A DNA stretch of 64,000 nucleotides from DATBGO01 sp963785765 (GTDB lineage Bacteria > Actinomycetota > Actinomycetes > Streptosporangiales > Streptosporangiaceae): contig CAWAWM010000004.1 of assembly GCA_963785765.1 (NCBI GenBank), positions 372,001 through 436,000 of the forward strand, in the 5' to 3' direction. The notes beneath the pieces were generated by a model. That model was not told the origin of the DNA and did not search any database. It saw only the letters and a list, made by a program, of their open reading frames with translations. Made by a program: the position numbers and the translations under genes. Shown here piece after piece: positions 43,408-51,833 of this stretch. Numbering within the stretch: position 1 is the first letter of the stretch; each line of letters starts with the position of its first letter.

Positions 43408-44073
43408 ATGGCAGCAGTGCTGATAGTAGGGGCCGGACCTGGCATCGGCGCGTCGGTCGCCCGCAGGTTCGGGACGGCCGGCCTACCAGTCGGATTCATT
43501 GCGCGTTCAGCGGCGGGCATCGACAGCGCCCGCGCGACGCTCGCCGCAGCTGGCCTGGAGGCGGCGGGCGCGATAGCCGACGCCGGACAGGAGGCCCAGC
43601 TCACGGCCGCGCTCGATGCCCTCGTCGGGCAGCTGGGCGTTCCGCAGGTGCTCGTCTACAACGCTGGGCTGGTCCGGACCGACCGGCCGGGCGAGCTCAG
43701 CCGGCAGCAATATCTCGACGCTTACGCGGTCAACGTCCTGGGCGCGCTGACCTCAGCCGTCCACCTCGCGCCCGGGATGACGGAGGCTGGCGGCGGCACG
43801 ATCCTGATCACCGGCGGGATGCCGGAACCTGAGCCCGGGCATACGAGCCTGTCGCTGGGCAAGGCGGGCGTGCGTGCGCTGACGGTACTGCTGGCCAAGG
43901 AGTACGGGCCTGCGGGCATCCATGTCGCAACGGTCACCGTCGGCGGTGCCGTGTCGCCGGGAGGCAAATTCGATCCCGACCGCATCGCGGAACAGTACTG
44001 GCGCCTTTACACTCAGGCCCCCGCCGACTGGGAGCATGAGGTGGACTTCACCGGCGAGACGGCCACGGCGTAG
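43408..44073 (+). CDS. Short-chain dehydrogenase/reductase lacking the catalytic Tyr
   Basis: 221-residue Rossmann protein. VLIVGAGPGIGASVARRFG at residue 4 is the cofactor-binding motif, and VYNAGL corresponds to the NNAG strand. The usual YxxxK is degenerate: the segment is SLSLGKAGVRAL, with the Lys kept and Leu where Tyr is expected. Such members often have no normal dehydrogenase activity. ATG at 43408 has GGGAGG eight bases upstream. Confidence 0.82.
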   Translation: MAAVLIVGAGPGIGASVARRFGTAGLPVGFIARSAAGIDSARATLAAAGLEAAGAIADAGQEAQLTAALDALVGQLGVPQVLVYNAGLVRTDRPGELSRQQYLDAYAVNVLGALTSAVHLAPGMTEAGGGTILITGGMPEPEPGHTSLSLGKAGVRALTVLLAKEYGPAGIHVATVTVGGAVSPGGKFDPDRIAEQYWRLYTQAPADWEHEVDFTGETATA

Positions 44074-44144
44074 TCGCGTGCTGCCGGTCCGAAGTGTCGG
44101 CGACGGGCGTTCGGGTAGGGCAGGCCGAGGCTAGGAGGGGCGCC

Positions 44145-44744
44145 ATGGACATAACCCAGCTGATCCTCGACGACCATCACGAGCAGCGCAGGCTCTTTGC
44201 GATCCTGGAGCAGGTCGACCGGGCCGACACCGGAACGCTGAGCGCGGTCTGGGCGCGGCTGTCGGCGTTCCTTGAGCTGCACGCTGAGGCGGAGGAGGAG
44301 ATCTTCTACCCGGCGCTGCTGCAGGTTGGCCTGAGCACGGGCCGTGCGGACAGCGCTGAGGAGGAAACGCTCGACGCCATCCACGACCACAACGACATCA
44401 GGGATGCGATCGCCGCCGCCGCAGGGCCGGTGGTCGGAACTGACGAGTGGTACGCCGCGATCGCGGCCGTGAACGTGGCGAACGGCGATCACATGGCCGA
44501 GGAGGAGCGCGAAGGCCTGACCGACTTCCGCCGCCGCGCCGGCCTGACACTGCGCCACGACCTGGCCGTCGCCTTCGCGGCCTTCGAGGCCAGGCATTTC
44601 GCCGGTGTTCCCGCCGTGGACAAGGACCCGGCTCGTTACGTGCGGGAGGAAGAACAGAAGTTCGGGCCGCCGCCCAGCCCGCCATCCGGCGCATCAGCCA
44701 CCTCGGACGGATCGCTCGGCATCGGCAGCCTCAAAGGACGCTGA
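44145..44744 (+). CDS. Hemerythrin-like (HHE) domain protein
   Basis: 199 residues. A four-helix bundle with metal-ligand His/Glu residues is visible: DDHHEQRR, LELHAEAEEEIFYP, IHDHND and NGDHMAEEERE. The HHE fold binds a di-iron centre that senses or carries oxygen or nitric oxide species. The last 40 residues are a Pro/Ser/Gly tail. The ATG at 44145 has AGGAGGGG four bases upstream. Confidence 0.85.
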   Translation: MDITQLILDDHHEQRRLFAILEQVDRADTGTLSAVWARLSAFLELHAEAEEEIFYPALLQVGLSTGRADSAEEETLDAIHDHNDIRDAIAAAAGPVVGTDEWYAAIAAVNVANGDHMAEEEREGLTDFRRRAGLTLRHDLAVAFAAFEARHFAGVPAVDKDPARYVREEEQKFGPPPSPPSGASATSDGSLGIGSLKGR

Positions 44745-44840
44745 CCTGGCGCCACGCCTCAGCCTCCCACGACCCTGTTCGCGCGACTCGCTGCTCGCAC
44801 CCGGGCATGGGCGCTGCGCCCGGTAGCCGCAGCAGCCACA

Positions 44841-46193
44841 ATGTGTCTCGTGGGGCTTGCGCCGGGTACCGAGTACGACCTGATCGAGCGCGCGAGTGCA
44901 ATCGACCTGATGGAGCTCGCCTCGGATTTCGGTCCGTTGCCGCTGCAGGTGGGAGCCATCTTGGTATTCGGATCTGGCCAGAGCCTGGCAGTGGACGAGA
45001 TCCGCGATGCGCTGGCCGATCGCATCTGTGCCATTCCGCGCCTGCGACAGCAGTTGGTCTCAACACCGCCGGGGTGTGGCCGGCCAGTCTGGGTCGACGA
45101 TCCGGAGTTCGACGTCGCCCGGCACGTTCACGAAGTCGCCTGCTCACCGCCCGGCGACGAGGACGCGCTCCTGCGGGCCGCGGCTGGAGTGGTGACCGTC
45201 CCGCTGCCGACCGGCCAGCCGCTGTGGTCAGCCACGATCGTTACCGGGCTCGCCGGGGACGCCTGCGCCCTGATCGTCGTCTTCCACCACGTGCTGGCTG
45301 ACGGAATGGGCGGCCTGGCGGTCCTGGCCAGCCTGGTCGACGGGGCCGTCAGTGCTCCTGCGCAGGACTTCCCCCGGCCGAAACCATCGGCGCGGCGACT
45401 GGCGGTGGACGCAGCCGTGAGCAGGGTCCAGGTACTCGCTCACCTTGGCCGCGTCCCGGCCCGTCTGCGAGGTGCCCTGGCCGAACTCCGGCCAGGGGCC
45501 ACTCCCCGGGCGCCCCGCTGTTCGCTGAATCGCCCCGTCGGTACCCGCCGCCGGTTCGGCGTCGTGCGGGCCGATCTGGCGCAGGTCCACTCGGTCGGCC
45601 GCGCCTTCGGGGGGACGGTCAACGATGTCGTCCTCGCCGCGGTGAGCGGCGCACTTCGGGCTCAGCTGGCCCGCCGGGGCGAACGCATCGATCACATCGT
45701 CGTGTCCGTGCCGGTCTCGGGCAGACCCGACGCCAGCCCTGCTGAACTTGGCAACCAGGTCGGGGTCACGCCGGTGATGATTCCGGCATCCGGTGCTCCG
45801 CTCGACCGGCTGGCGGCGATCGCTGAGATCACCCGACGGCACAAGAGCCGGACCGCAGGAGCATCAGCCGCATTGATCGCCCCGGCATTCCGGCTCCTTG
45901 CCGCGTTCGGCGTGCTGCGCTGGCTCGTAGAGCGTCAGCATTTGGTCACATGTTTCGTGACCAACCTTCGCGGGCCCGATGTCCCGGTTTCCTTGCTCGG
46001 CGCGGCTGTCGCCCAGATCATTCCGCTCGCTGGCGTCGCCGGAAACGTAGCCGTCGCGTTCGCGGTCCTGTCCTATGCCGGCACCCTCACCGTGACCGTC
46101 ATCGTCGACGGCGACGCTTGCCCCGACTCTGGAGCCCTCGTCGCTGCACTTCAAGGCGAACTCGACGCACTAACCGCACCGATCGAGACGTAA
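44841..46193 (+). CDS. WS/DGAT wax-ester synthase / diacylglycerol acyltransferase
   Basis: 450 residues. The catalytic HHxxxDG is HHVLADG at residues 149-155. Other family blocks are AIDLMELASDFGPLPLQVGAI near residue 20, FGGTVNDVVLAAVSGALRAQL, and the ELGNQVG and VTNLRGP motifs. Such enzymes make triacylglycerol or wax esters from acyl-CoA and are common in actinomycetes. The ATG at 44841 has no obvious ribosome binding site. Confidence 0.88.
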   Translation: MCLVGLAPGTEYDLIERASAIDLMELASDFGPLPLQVGAILVFGSGQSLAVDEIRDALADRICAIPRLRQQLVSTPPGCGRPVWVDDPEFDVARHVHEVACSPPGDEDALLRAAAGVVTVPLPTGQPLWSATIVTGLAGDACALIVVFHHVLADGMGGLAVLASLVDGAVSAPAQDFPRPKPSARRLAVDAAVSRVQVLAHLGRVPARLRGALAELRPGATPRAPRCSLNRPVGTRRRFGVVRADLAQVHSVGRAFGGTVNDVVLAAVSGALRAQLARRGERIDHIVVSVPVSGRPDASPAELGNQVGVTPVMIPASGAPLDRLAAIAEITRRHKSRTAGASAALIAPAFRLLAAFGVLRWLVERQHLVTCFVTNLRGPDVPVSLLGAAVAQIIPLAGVAGNVAVAFAVLSYAGTLTVTVIVDGDACPDSGALVAALQGELDALTAPIET

Positions 46194-46548
46194 CCCAGGA
46201 CACGATGCGCTGGCGGGCATCTGCCGCCGATGGCTCGTGGAGGCCGGAGGGCCCGTTGAACGTCCCCATCACGACGAAGATCGCGGGGGCCCGCACCGAC
46301 GACGGCAGCGAGAACTCGTTGAGGAAGGAGTGGCCGGCCTTGACGCAGCGCGCGAGCAGACCGGTACCGCGCAGCTGCAGCTGCGCTGCGGACTGGGGCG
46401 CCACCCAGCCAGCCCCTATCCGATAGCCAATAGCAGATCGCCTACGCGACGGTCTGGATGAGTGATTTCATGTCGAGAAACTCTGACCGGCTCCGCTCAC
46501 CAGGTGAAGGGCCACGACAGGCGCGGCCCACGACACCAGGAGACCACC
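46194..46548. other. 355-base gap containing a probable dienelactone hydrolase relic
   Basis: No complete gene is seen. On the minus strand about 46195-46360 encodes CVKAGHSFLNEFSLP and, about 23 residues on, HEPSAADARQRIV. This resembles the end of actinobacterial dienelactone hydrolases, where an AGHSFLN motif is followed by an HEPSAEDARRRI-like helix. There is no start, no nucleophile region, and the frame runs into the WS/DGAT gene. It looks like a decayed 3' fragment. Confidence 0.45.
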
Positions 46549-46959
46549 ATGCCGAAGTACCTGCTCCTCAAGCACTACCGCGGCGGCCCGGAGCCGCACC
46601 GTCCAGTGCCCCCGATGGACCAGTGGGCCCCCGAGGACGTGGCGGCGCACATGGCGTTCCTCAAGCACGTCAGCGAGCTGCTCAAGGAGAACGGCGAGTA
46701 CGTCGACGCGCAGGCGCTCACGCCGGCGCGCACCTGGGTGCGCTACGGCGGCCCGGACGCCGCGCCAGTCACCACCGACGGTCCGCTGCCCGAGACCAGC
46801 GATCTCGTGGCGGGCTGGTACATGATCGATGTCGAGTCGCACGAGCGCGCGGTCGAGCTCGCGGCCTATGTCTCCTCCGAGCCCGGCCCGGGCGGGGAGC
46901 CGCTGTACGAGTGGATCGACGTGCGGGAGGTCATGTCCGAGGCGCCCTCGGATGACTGA
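46549..46959 (+). CDS. YCII-related (DGPF) protein paired with an ECF sigma factor
   Basis: 136 residues with the YCII/DGPF fold: it starts MPKYLLLKHYRGGP and has TDGPLPET, GWYMIDVESHERAVELAAYVSSEPG and YEWIDVREV. DGPF proteins are regularly encoded next to ECF42 sigma factors. The ATG at 46549 is preceded by CAGGAGACC. Its stop overlaps the sigma factor start by eight bases. Confidence 0.92.
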   Translation: MPKYLLLKHYRGGPEPHRPVPPMDQWAPEDVAAHMAFLKHVSELLKENGEYVDAQALTPARTWVRYGGPDAAPVTTDGPLPETSDLVAGWYMIDVESHERAVELAAYVSSEPGPGGEPLYEWIDVREVMSEAPSDD

Positions 46960-48178
46960 CCCCGCCATGATCGGCGAGCCGACGCGACGGCTGGACGAGG
47001 CCGCGCTGCGCGCCGTCGTCCCTCGGGTGCTCGCGGGCCTGGTCCGGCAGGGCGAGGACTTCGATGCCGCCGAGGACGCGCTCCAGGATGCGCTGCTGGA
47101 GGCGCTGCGGGTGTGGCCCGAGCACCCGCCGCGCGACCCGCGCGCGTGGCTGTCGACGGTCGCGACCCGACGGCTCGTCGACGCCCGCCGCAGCGAGGCC
47201 GCCCGTCACCGCCGCCAGGAGGCGACGTACGCCGAACTGCAGCCCGCCGCCACCGAGGAGGGCGACGACACCCTCTTCCTGCTCTTCTGCTGCTGCCACC
47301 CCGACCTCGCGCCCGGCTCCCAGGTGGCGCTGACCCTGCGTGCCGTCGGCGGCCTCACCACCCGGGAGATCGCCGACGCCTTCTACGTGCCGGAGGCGAC
47401 GATGGCGCAGCGGATCAGCCGGGCCAAGCGCGCCCTGCAGGGGCGCCGCCTGGACCAGCCCGGCGACCTCGCCGTCGCGCTGCGCGTGCTCTACCTCGTC
47501 TACACGGCCGGCCACGCGGGCCGGGTGGACCTGGCCGGCGAGGCGATCCGGCTCGCCCGCCAGCTCACTCTCGCCACCGAGGAACCGGAGGCGCGCGGGC
47601 TGCTCGCGCTGATGCTCCTCAACCACGCCCGCCTCCCGGCGCGACTCGACTCAGCGGGCCGGATCGTCACGCTCGACCGACAGGACCGTGGCCTGTGGGA
47701 CACCCGCGAGATCGCCGAGGGCGTGCGCGTCCTGCAGTCGGCGCTAGCCGTTCAGCGCCCCGGCCGCTACCAGATCGAGGCCGCCATCGCCGCCCTGCAC
47801 GACGACCCGGCAAGCGCCGAGGAGACCGACTGGCCGCAAATCCTCGCCTGGTACGACGACCTCGTCGCCCTGACCGGCGACCCGGTGCGCCAGGACCCCG
47901 CCGCGGTGCTCGGCCGCGCGGTCGCGGTCGGCCACGTCCTCGGGGCCGCCGCCGGGCTGAGCGAGACCGACCGGCTGCGCGAGGTGCTCGGCGAGCGGCA
48001 CCGGTGGCACGCCGTCCGCGGCTACCTGCACGAGCTTAGCGGCGACCTCCCTGCCGCCGCCACGGCGTTCGCGGATGCCGCCCGCCGGGCCACGAACGTC
48101 GCCGAGCGCGATCACCTGGTCCGCCAGGCCGCCCGCGCGCGGGCCGCCTGCGCTATGCAGGAACAGTCGTCTCACTGA
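46952..48178 (+). CDS. ECF42-type RNA polymerase sigma factor with TPR-like C-terminus
   Basis: 408 residues. Region sigma2 (about 30-85) and sigma4 (about 120-175, including FCCCHPDLAPGSQVALTLRAVGGLTTREIADAFYVPEATMAQRISRAKRAL) are followed by a long helical extension (about 185-405) of the type carried by this group, which in Streptomyces ECF42 has been reported to be needed for function. No anti-sigma gene is adjacent, as expected for this group. The ATG at 46952 overlaps the DGPF gene stop (ATGACTGA). Confidence 0.93.
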   Translation: MTDPAMIGEPTRRLDEAALRAVVPRVLAGLVRQGEDFDAAEDALQDALLEALRVWPEHPPRDPRAWLSTVATRRLVDARRSEAARHRRQEATYAELQPAATEEGDDTLFLLFCCCHPDLAPGSQVALTLRAVGGLTTREIADAFYVPEATMAQRISRAKRALQGRRLDQPGDLAVALRVLYLVYTAGHAGRVDLAGEAIRLARQLTLATEEPEARGLLALMLLNHARLPARLDSAGRIVTLDRQDRGLWDTREIAEGVRVLQSALAVQRPGRYQIEAAIAALHDDPASAEETDWPQILAWYDDLVALTGDPVRQDPAAVLGRAVAVGHVLGAAAGLSETDRLREVLGERHRWHAVRGYLHELSGDLPAAATAFADAARRATNVAERDHLVRQAARARAACAMQEQSSH

Positions 48179-48234
48179 GCGTCCTCCATAGGCTCGCGTA
48201 CCCAGCTATGACCCGATTGAGCCGAGCAACTCAT

Positions 48235-48256
48235 CGGTGGTCTCGTCAGACCACCG
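48235..48256. terminator. Hairpin between the ECF sigma factor and MBL genes
   Basis: CGGTGGTCT, loop CGTC, AGACCACCG: a perfect 9-bp stem across the stop region of the minus-strand MBL gene and 57 bases after the sigma factor stop. Probable terminator for one or both convergent genes. Confidence 0.6.
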
Positions 48257-49199
48257 GGCGGCGCGTTCCCACGTCCGCGGCCCGGAGGGGATCATCGTCG
48301 AGCCGGCGGAGCAGATCGGCTGAGGGCTCCGGCCGGCCGCCAACCGCCTCGCCAGCGTCAGCGGTCGTCCCGGCATTCAGGCTCTCGGCGAGGGCGCGCA
48401 ACTTCGCCGCCGTCGCATTGGCCAGGGGCGTTCCGTGGCCAGGCGCGAGCACCTGTGGATCAAGCCTGGCGAGCGCGGCCACGGACTGCTTCGCCGTCGG
48501 CCAGTTCCAGGTCGAGATCCACGGCGGGCCAGAAACCCGCTGCTTCCACCGCAGCAGATCCCACCAGGAATTGAAATTGAGGGTCAGCACCGCATCGCCC
48601 GCGATCAAGACCCGGTCACTGGGCCTGAAAAAGCAGACATGTCCCGGGCTATGGCCCGGGGAGGGGATGCACTCCCAGTCCGGAAGCCCCGGAACGCCAG
48701 CTTCCGGATTGACGGCCTGCGCCGCCTCGGTGATGCTTGCCTTCGCCGCCATCCGGGCCGCACGCCTGGGCATGAGGCGCATCAGCGGCTCGATCAGCCA
48801 CCGGCCAATCGGGTCCCCATACTCTGGCAGGTACGTCCCCGCAGCCAGCGGCAGCTCGCCGGGGTGCACGTACACCGGGAGGTCCCAGCTCCGCGCTAGC
48901 TCAAGCGCCGAGCCCGCGTGATCGCCGTGCGTATGCGTCAGCAGGATCGCCGCTGGGCGGGTGCCCGCCCCGAACAGCCGTTCGGCGGTCTGCTTGATCA
49001 ACTGGCCGCGGTCCGGCCACGAGGTATCGATCAGCACCCACGACATCCCGGACCGCACGAAATAGACATTGGACCCGCTGGCGGAAAGCCAGAACACGCC
49101 GGGCGCGATTTCGCCCGGCTCGCGCCCGGAACTCCGCCGACCCCTCGCCGACCATCCCGGCGCGGCCACCACTGAACTGGGCCTGGCAGCGCGCCTCAT
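48246..49199 (-). CDS. Metallo-beta-lactamase-fold hydrolase
   Basis: 317 residues. The metal-binding motif is LLTHTHGDHAGS (residues 86-97), with VFWLSASGSNVYFVRSGMSWVLIDT, PSPGHSPGHVCFF, IAGDAVL and APGHGTP supplying the rest of the fold. The first 30 residues are a basic low-complexity extension. Substrate unknown. The ATG at 49199 has GGGAGG seven bases upstream. Confidence 0.9.
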   Translation of the reverse strand: MRRAARPSSVVAAPGWSARGRRSSGREPGEIAPGVFWLSASGSNVYFVRSGMSWVLIDTSWPDRGQLIKQTAERLFGAGTRPAAILLTHTHGDHAGSALELARSWDLPVYVHPGELPLAAGTYLPEYGDPIGRWLIEPLMRLMPRRAARMAAKASITEAAQAVNPEAGVPGLPDWECIPSPGHSPGHVCFFRPSDRVLIAGDAVLTLNFNSWWDLLRWKQRVSGPPWISTWNWPTAKQSVAALARLDPQVLAPGHGTPLANATAAKLRALAESLNAGTTADAGEAVGGRPEPSADLLRRLDDDPLRAADVGTRRPVV

Positions 49200-49783
49200 C
49201 TCAATCGCCTCCCGTCCACCATGCCGATCGGGGCGGCAGCCGCCCAGTGCCGAAGGTCCCGCCGTGAACCGACGTCACGCCCGCCCGGCCACCTCGCTAA
49301 CCCAGGCCCCGCCAGGCTCGCGCAAGTGATCGCGGGCCAGGGCCGGTACCGCGAGGCCGGGCAACCGTGCCGCCAGGTGCGCACGGCCCGACAGCAGTTC
49401 CCAGGTGATGCACAGCTGAGGCTTCGGCGTCGGATACGTCGCGCAAGAAAGACAGCGCGCAGGAAATACCGGAAGAGCGCGAGCAGTAACACGATCCGCC
49501 AGTGAAACGCGTGCGAAGCGCTCCCGATCACGAAGGCATCACTCCAGCAGTGACTGCGGCCGGGTGCTGCGTCACCATGCTCGACGCAAAAGGGCAACGA
49601 ATCGGCGTACAGCCGGCCCCGACAGCTAGCCATCGAAGATCGGGAGCCTTCGCAGGCCGGAGCCTGGATGTGCGGCCTGCGGGCGGCCCGGGGCGGCCGC
49701 ACCGCCTGCGACTGTGATATCCGTCGGACACGGACGCTGCGAACGTGGCCGGCGGCCGAACCGAGCGCCAGGAAAGGACGCCG
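49200..49783. other. 584-base gap without a recognised gene
   Basis: No complete coding region is convincing on either strand. On the minus strand, about 49275-49430 is open and reads QLCITWELLSGRAHLAARLP and onward to a stop near 49274, and near 49440-49500 there is a hydrophobic stretch (RIVLLLALFRYFLRAVFLARR). The two are in different frames and match nothing I can name. It could be decayed coding sequence. Confidence 0.5.
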
Positions 49784-50746
49784 ATGGAACGCAAGGCTCG
49801 CTGGGGAATCACGCTTCCGCTGTACGGGCAGGGGCTGGCCGAGCAGCGCGAGATCGTCGCCGAGCTGGCCGGCCTCGGTTACACCGACGCATGGTCCGCC
49901 GAGCTGAACGGCATCGACGCGTTCACCCCGCTCGCCCTGGCCAGTCAGTGGGCCAGCGAGCTGCGGCTGGGCACCGCGATCGCCAGCGTCTACACCCGCG
50001 GGCCCGCCATGCTCGCGATGACGGCGGCCACCATCGCCGGCCTGGCGCCCGGCCGCTTCGTGCTCGGGATTGGCACCTCGACGCCGGTGGTGGTCAAGCA
50101 GTGGAACGACATCGAGTTCGCCGAGCCCTACCAGCGGTCCCGGGACCTGCTGCGGTTCCTGCGCCGGGCGCTGGCCGGGGAGAAGGTGACTGAGCAGTAC
50201 GAGACCTTCCGCGTGACCGGGTTCCGGCTCGAGAACGCCCCCGCCGAGCCGCCCGGCCTCGCGCTCGCCGCGCTCCGCCCGCAGATGGTCCGGCTGGGCG
50301 CGACGGAATCCGACGGCGTCATCACCAACTGGCTGGCGCCCCATGACGTGCCCCAGGTGCGCGCGGCGGCCGGCCCGGACACCGAGCTGATCGCCCGGAT
50401 CTTCGTCTGCCCGACGGCGGATGTCGCGGTGGCCAGGACAATCGGCAGGCGGCTGGTCGCGGCCTACCTGACCGTGCCCGCCTACGCGGCGTTCCACGTC
50501 TGGCTGGGCCGGGAGGAACTGCTGCGGCCCATGCTGGCCGCCTGGCACAGCGGTGATCGCAAGGGCGCGCTGGCCGCGATCCCGGACCAGCTCGTCGATG
50601 ACCTGGTCGTGCACGGGCCGGTCGAAGCCTGCCGGGAGCGGGTCGCCGAGTATCAGGCGACCGGGCTGGACACCCCGGTCATCGCGATCATCCCCGGGCC
50701 CGATACCAACGTGACCGATTCGGTCAGGAAGCTCGCGCCAGCCTGA
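49784..50746 (+). CDS. LLM-class F420-dependent oxidoreductase
   Basis: 320 residues with the bacterial luciferase-like TIM barrel: WGITLPLYG at the N-terminus, AELAGLGYTDAWSAELNG, LRLGTAIASVYTRGPAMLAMTAATIAGLAPGRFVLGIGTS, and the C-terminal VHGPVEACRERVAEYQATGLDTPVI. F420 is the usual cofactor in this group. The ATG at 49784 is preceded by GGAAAGG. Substrate unknown. Confidence 0.9.
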   Translation: MERKARWGITLPLYGQGLAEQREIVAELAGLGYTDAWSAELNGIDAFTPLALASQWASELRLGTAIASVYTRGPAMLAMTAATIAGLAPGRFVLGIGTSTPVVVKQWNDIEFAEPYQRSRDLLRFLRRALAGEKVTEQYETFRVTGFRLENAPAEPPGLALAALRPQMVRLGATESDGVITNWLAPHDVPQVRAAAGPDTELIARIFVCPTADVAVARTIGRRLVAAYLTVPAYAAFHVWLGREELLRPMLAAWHSGDRKGALAAIPDQLVDDLVVHGPVEACRERVAEYQATGLDTPVIAIIPGPDTNVTDSVRKLAPA

Positions 50747-50765
50747 CCGCCGGTGCCGTCCTGGT

Positions 50766-51833
50766 TCACCAGGAGCCCGCCAGGTCGCTGCCGTACCAGG
50801 AGGCCAGGATCTGGTGCGCGATCGAGACCGGCGGCGGCAGCCGTACCTCGCCCTGCTCGATCGCGGCCCGTAGTTCGGCCCGGGAGAACCAGCGGGCCTC
50901 AGCGATCTCGTGGGCGTCGACGTTGATCTGCTGACCGCCGGCCGCATGGGCGCGGAACCCGAGCATCAGGCTGTGCGGCATCGGCCACGGCTGGCTGCCG
51001 ACGTACCGGATCCGGTCCACCGTGAGGCCGGTCTCCTCGAAGACCTCCCGGACGACTGCCTGCTCGGCGGACTCGCCTGGCTCGACGAACCCGGCCAGGA
51101 TCGAGACCCGGCGCTCGGGCCATTGGGCGTTCCTGGCCAGCAGGCCGCGATCGTCGGAATCGGTGACCAGCATGATCACCGCGGGATCACTCCGCGGGAA
51201 ATGCTCGGTTCCATCCGCCGTGCAGCGCCTGGTGTGCCCGGCCGGAGTCGGCTCGGTGACCGCGCCGCACAGCGGGCAGTGTCCCGCGACCGCGTGCCAG
51301 TTGGCCAGCGCCACCGCGTGCGTCATCAGTCCCGCGTCCCGGGCCGTCAGCAGTGCGCCGACCTGCCGCAGCCCGGCCCAGCGGGTGCTGCCCGCCGCGC
51401 TGCCTGGCTCCGCAGGCTGGACGTCAGGGGCTGGCGGCGGGCCGGTGACCCCGACGCCGAAGTACGCGATGCCGTCAGTGTCGGTACCCAGCAGGAACCT
51501 GACCCCCTCGGGCGCCGCGGCCGGTGGTACCAGGATCAGCTCCGCCCCCTCGCTGACGAACCTGACCAGGGCCTGCCCGTCCCGCAGGACTAGCACCCGG
51601 CTGCGCGGATCCGCCCACCTCGCTGCCAGCCACGCGGTGTCCTCCCGCAGCAGGCTGGCCCGGTCGACCTCGCCGCGGGCCAGCGCCAGGCTGCCCAGGG
51701 CGATCCCGTCAGGCTCCGGGCCGCCGACGCCGCCCATCCCGTCAGGCTCCGGGCCGCCGCCGGACGGTCCCGCCCCGCGAACCTGGCCAGCCTCGCGCTC
51801 GGGACCCGATCCGCGCTGTCGTGGCTGGCTCAT
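50766..51833 (-). CDS. nudC: NUDIX NAD+ diphosphatase (NudC-like)
   Basis: 355 residues. A low-complexity N-terminus (a repeated PEPDG segment, encoded by a 30-base direct duplication near 51709-51766) is followed by an N-terminal domain and a zinc ribbon of CPLCG and RRCTADGTEHFPRSDP. The Nudix box GFVEPGESAEQAVVREVFEETGL lies near residues 244-266. Hydrolyses NAD(H) or removes NAD caps in known relatives. The fourth zinc Cys seen in E. coli NudC is absent, as in other actinobacterial members. The ATG at 51833 overlaps the dipeptidase stop (ATGA). Confidence 0.92.
   Translation of the reverse strand: MSQPRQRGSGPEREAGQVRGAGPSGGGPEPDGMGGVGGPEPDGIALGSLALARGEVDRASLLREDTAWLAARWADPRSRVLVLRDGQALVRFVSEGAELILVPPAAAPEGVRFLLGTDTDGIAYFGVGVTGPPPAPDVQPAEPGSAAGSTRWAGLRQVGALLTARDAGLMTHAVALANWHAVAGHCPLCGAVTEPTPAGHTRRCTADGTEHFPRSDPAVIMLVTDSDDRGLLARNAQWPERRVSILAGFVEPGESAEQAVVREVFEETGLTVDRIRYVGSQPWPMPHSLMLGFRAHAAGGQQINVDAHEIAEARWFSRAELRAAIEQGEVRLPPPVSIAHQILASWYGSDLAGSW

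Noticed and set aside
49440..49505. Transposase N-terminal remnant on the minus strand
   Set aside because: The hydrophobic stretch followed, in a shifted frame, by a SDAE segment recalls some integrase-type transposases. The similarity is too short and needs a frameshift, and no terminal repeats are visible.
49196..50947. Long minus-strand open frame of 583 codons
   Set aside because: It is antisense to the LLM oxidoreductase, which has clear family motifs. The translation is Arg/Gly/Pro-rich, as expected for an opposite-frame shadow in high-GC DNA.
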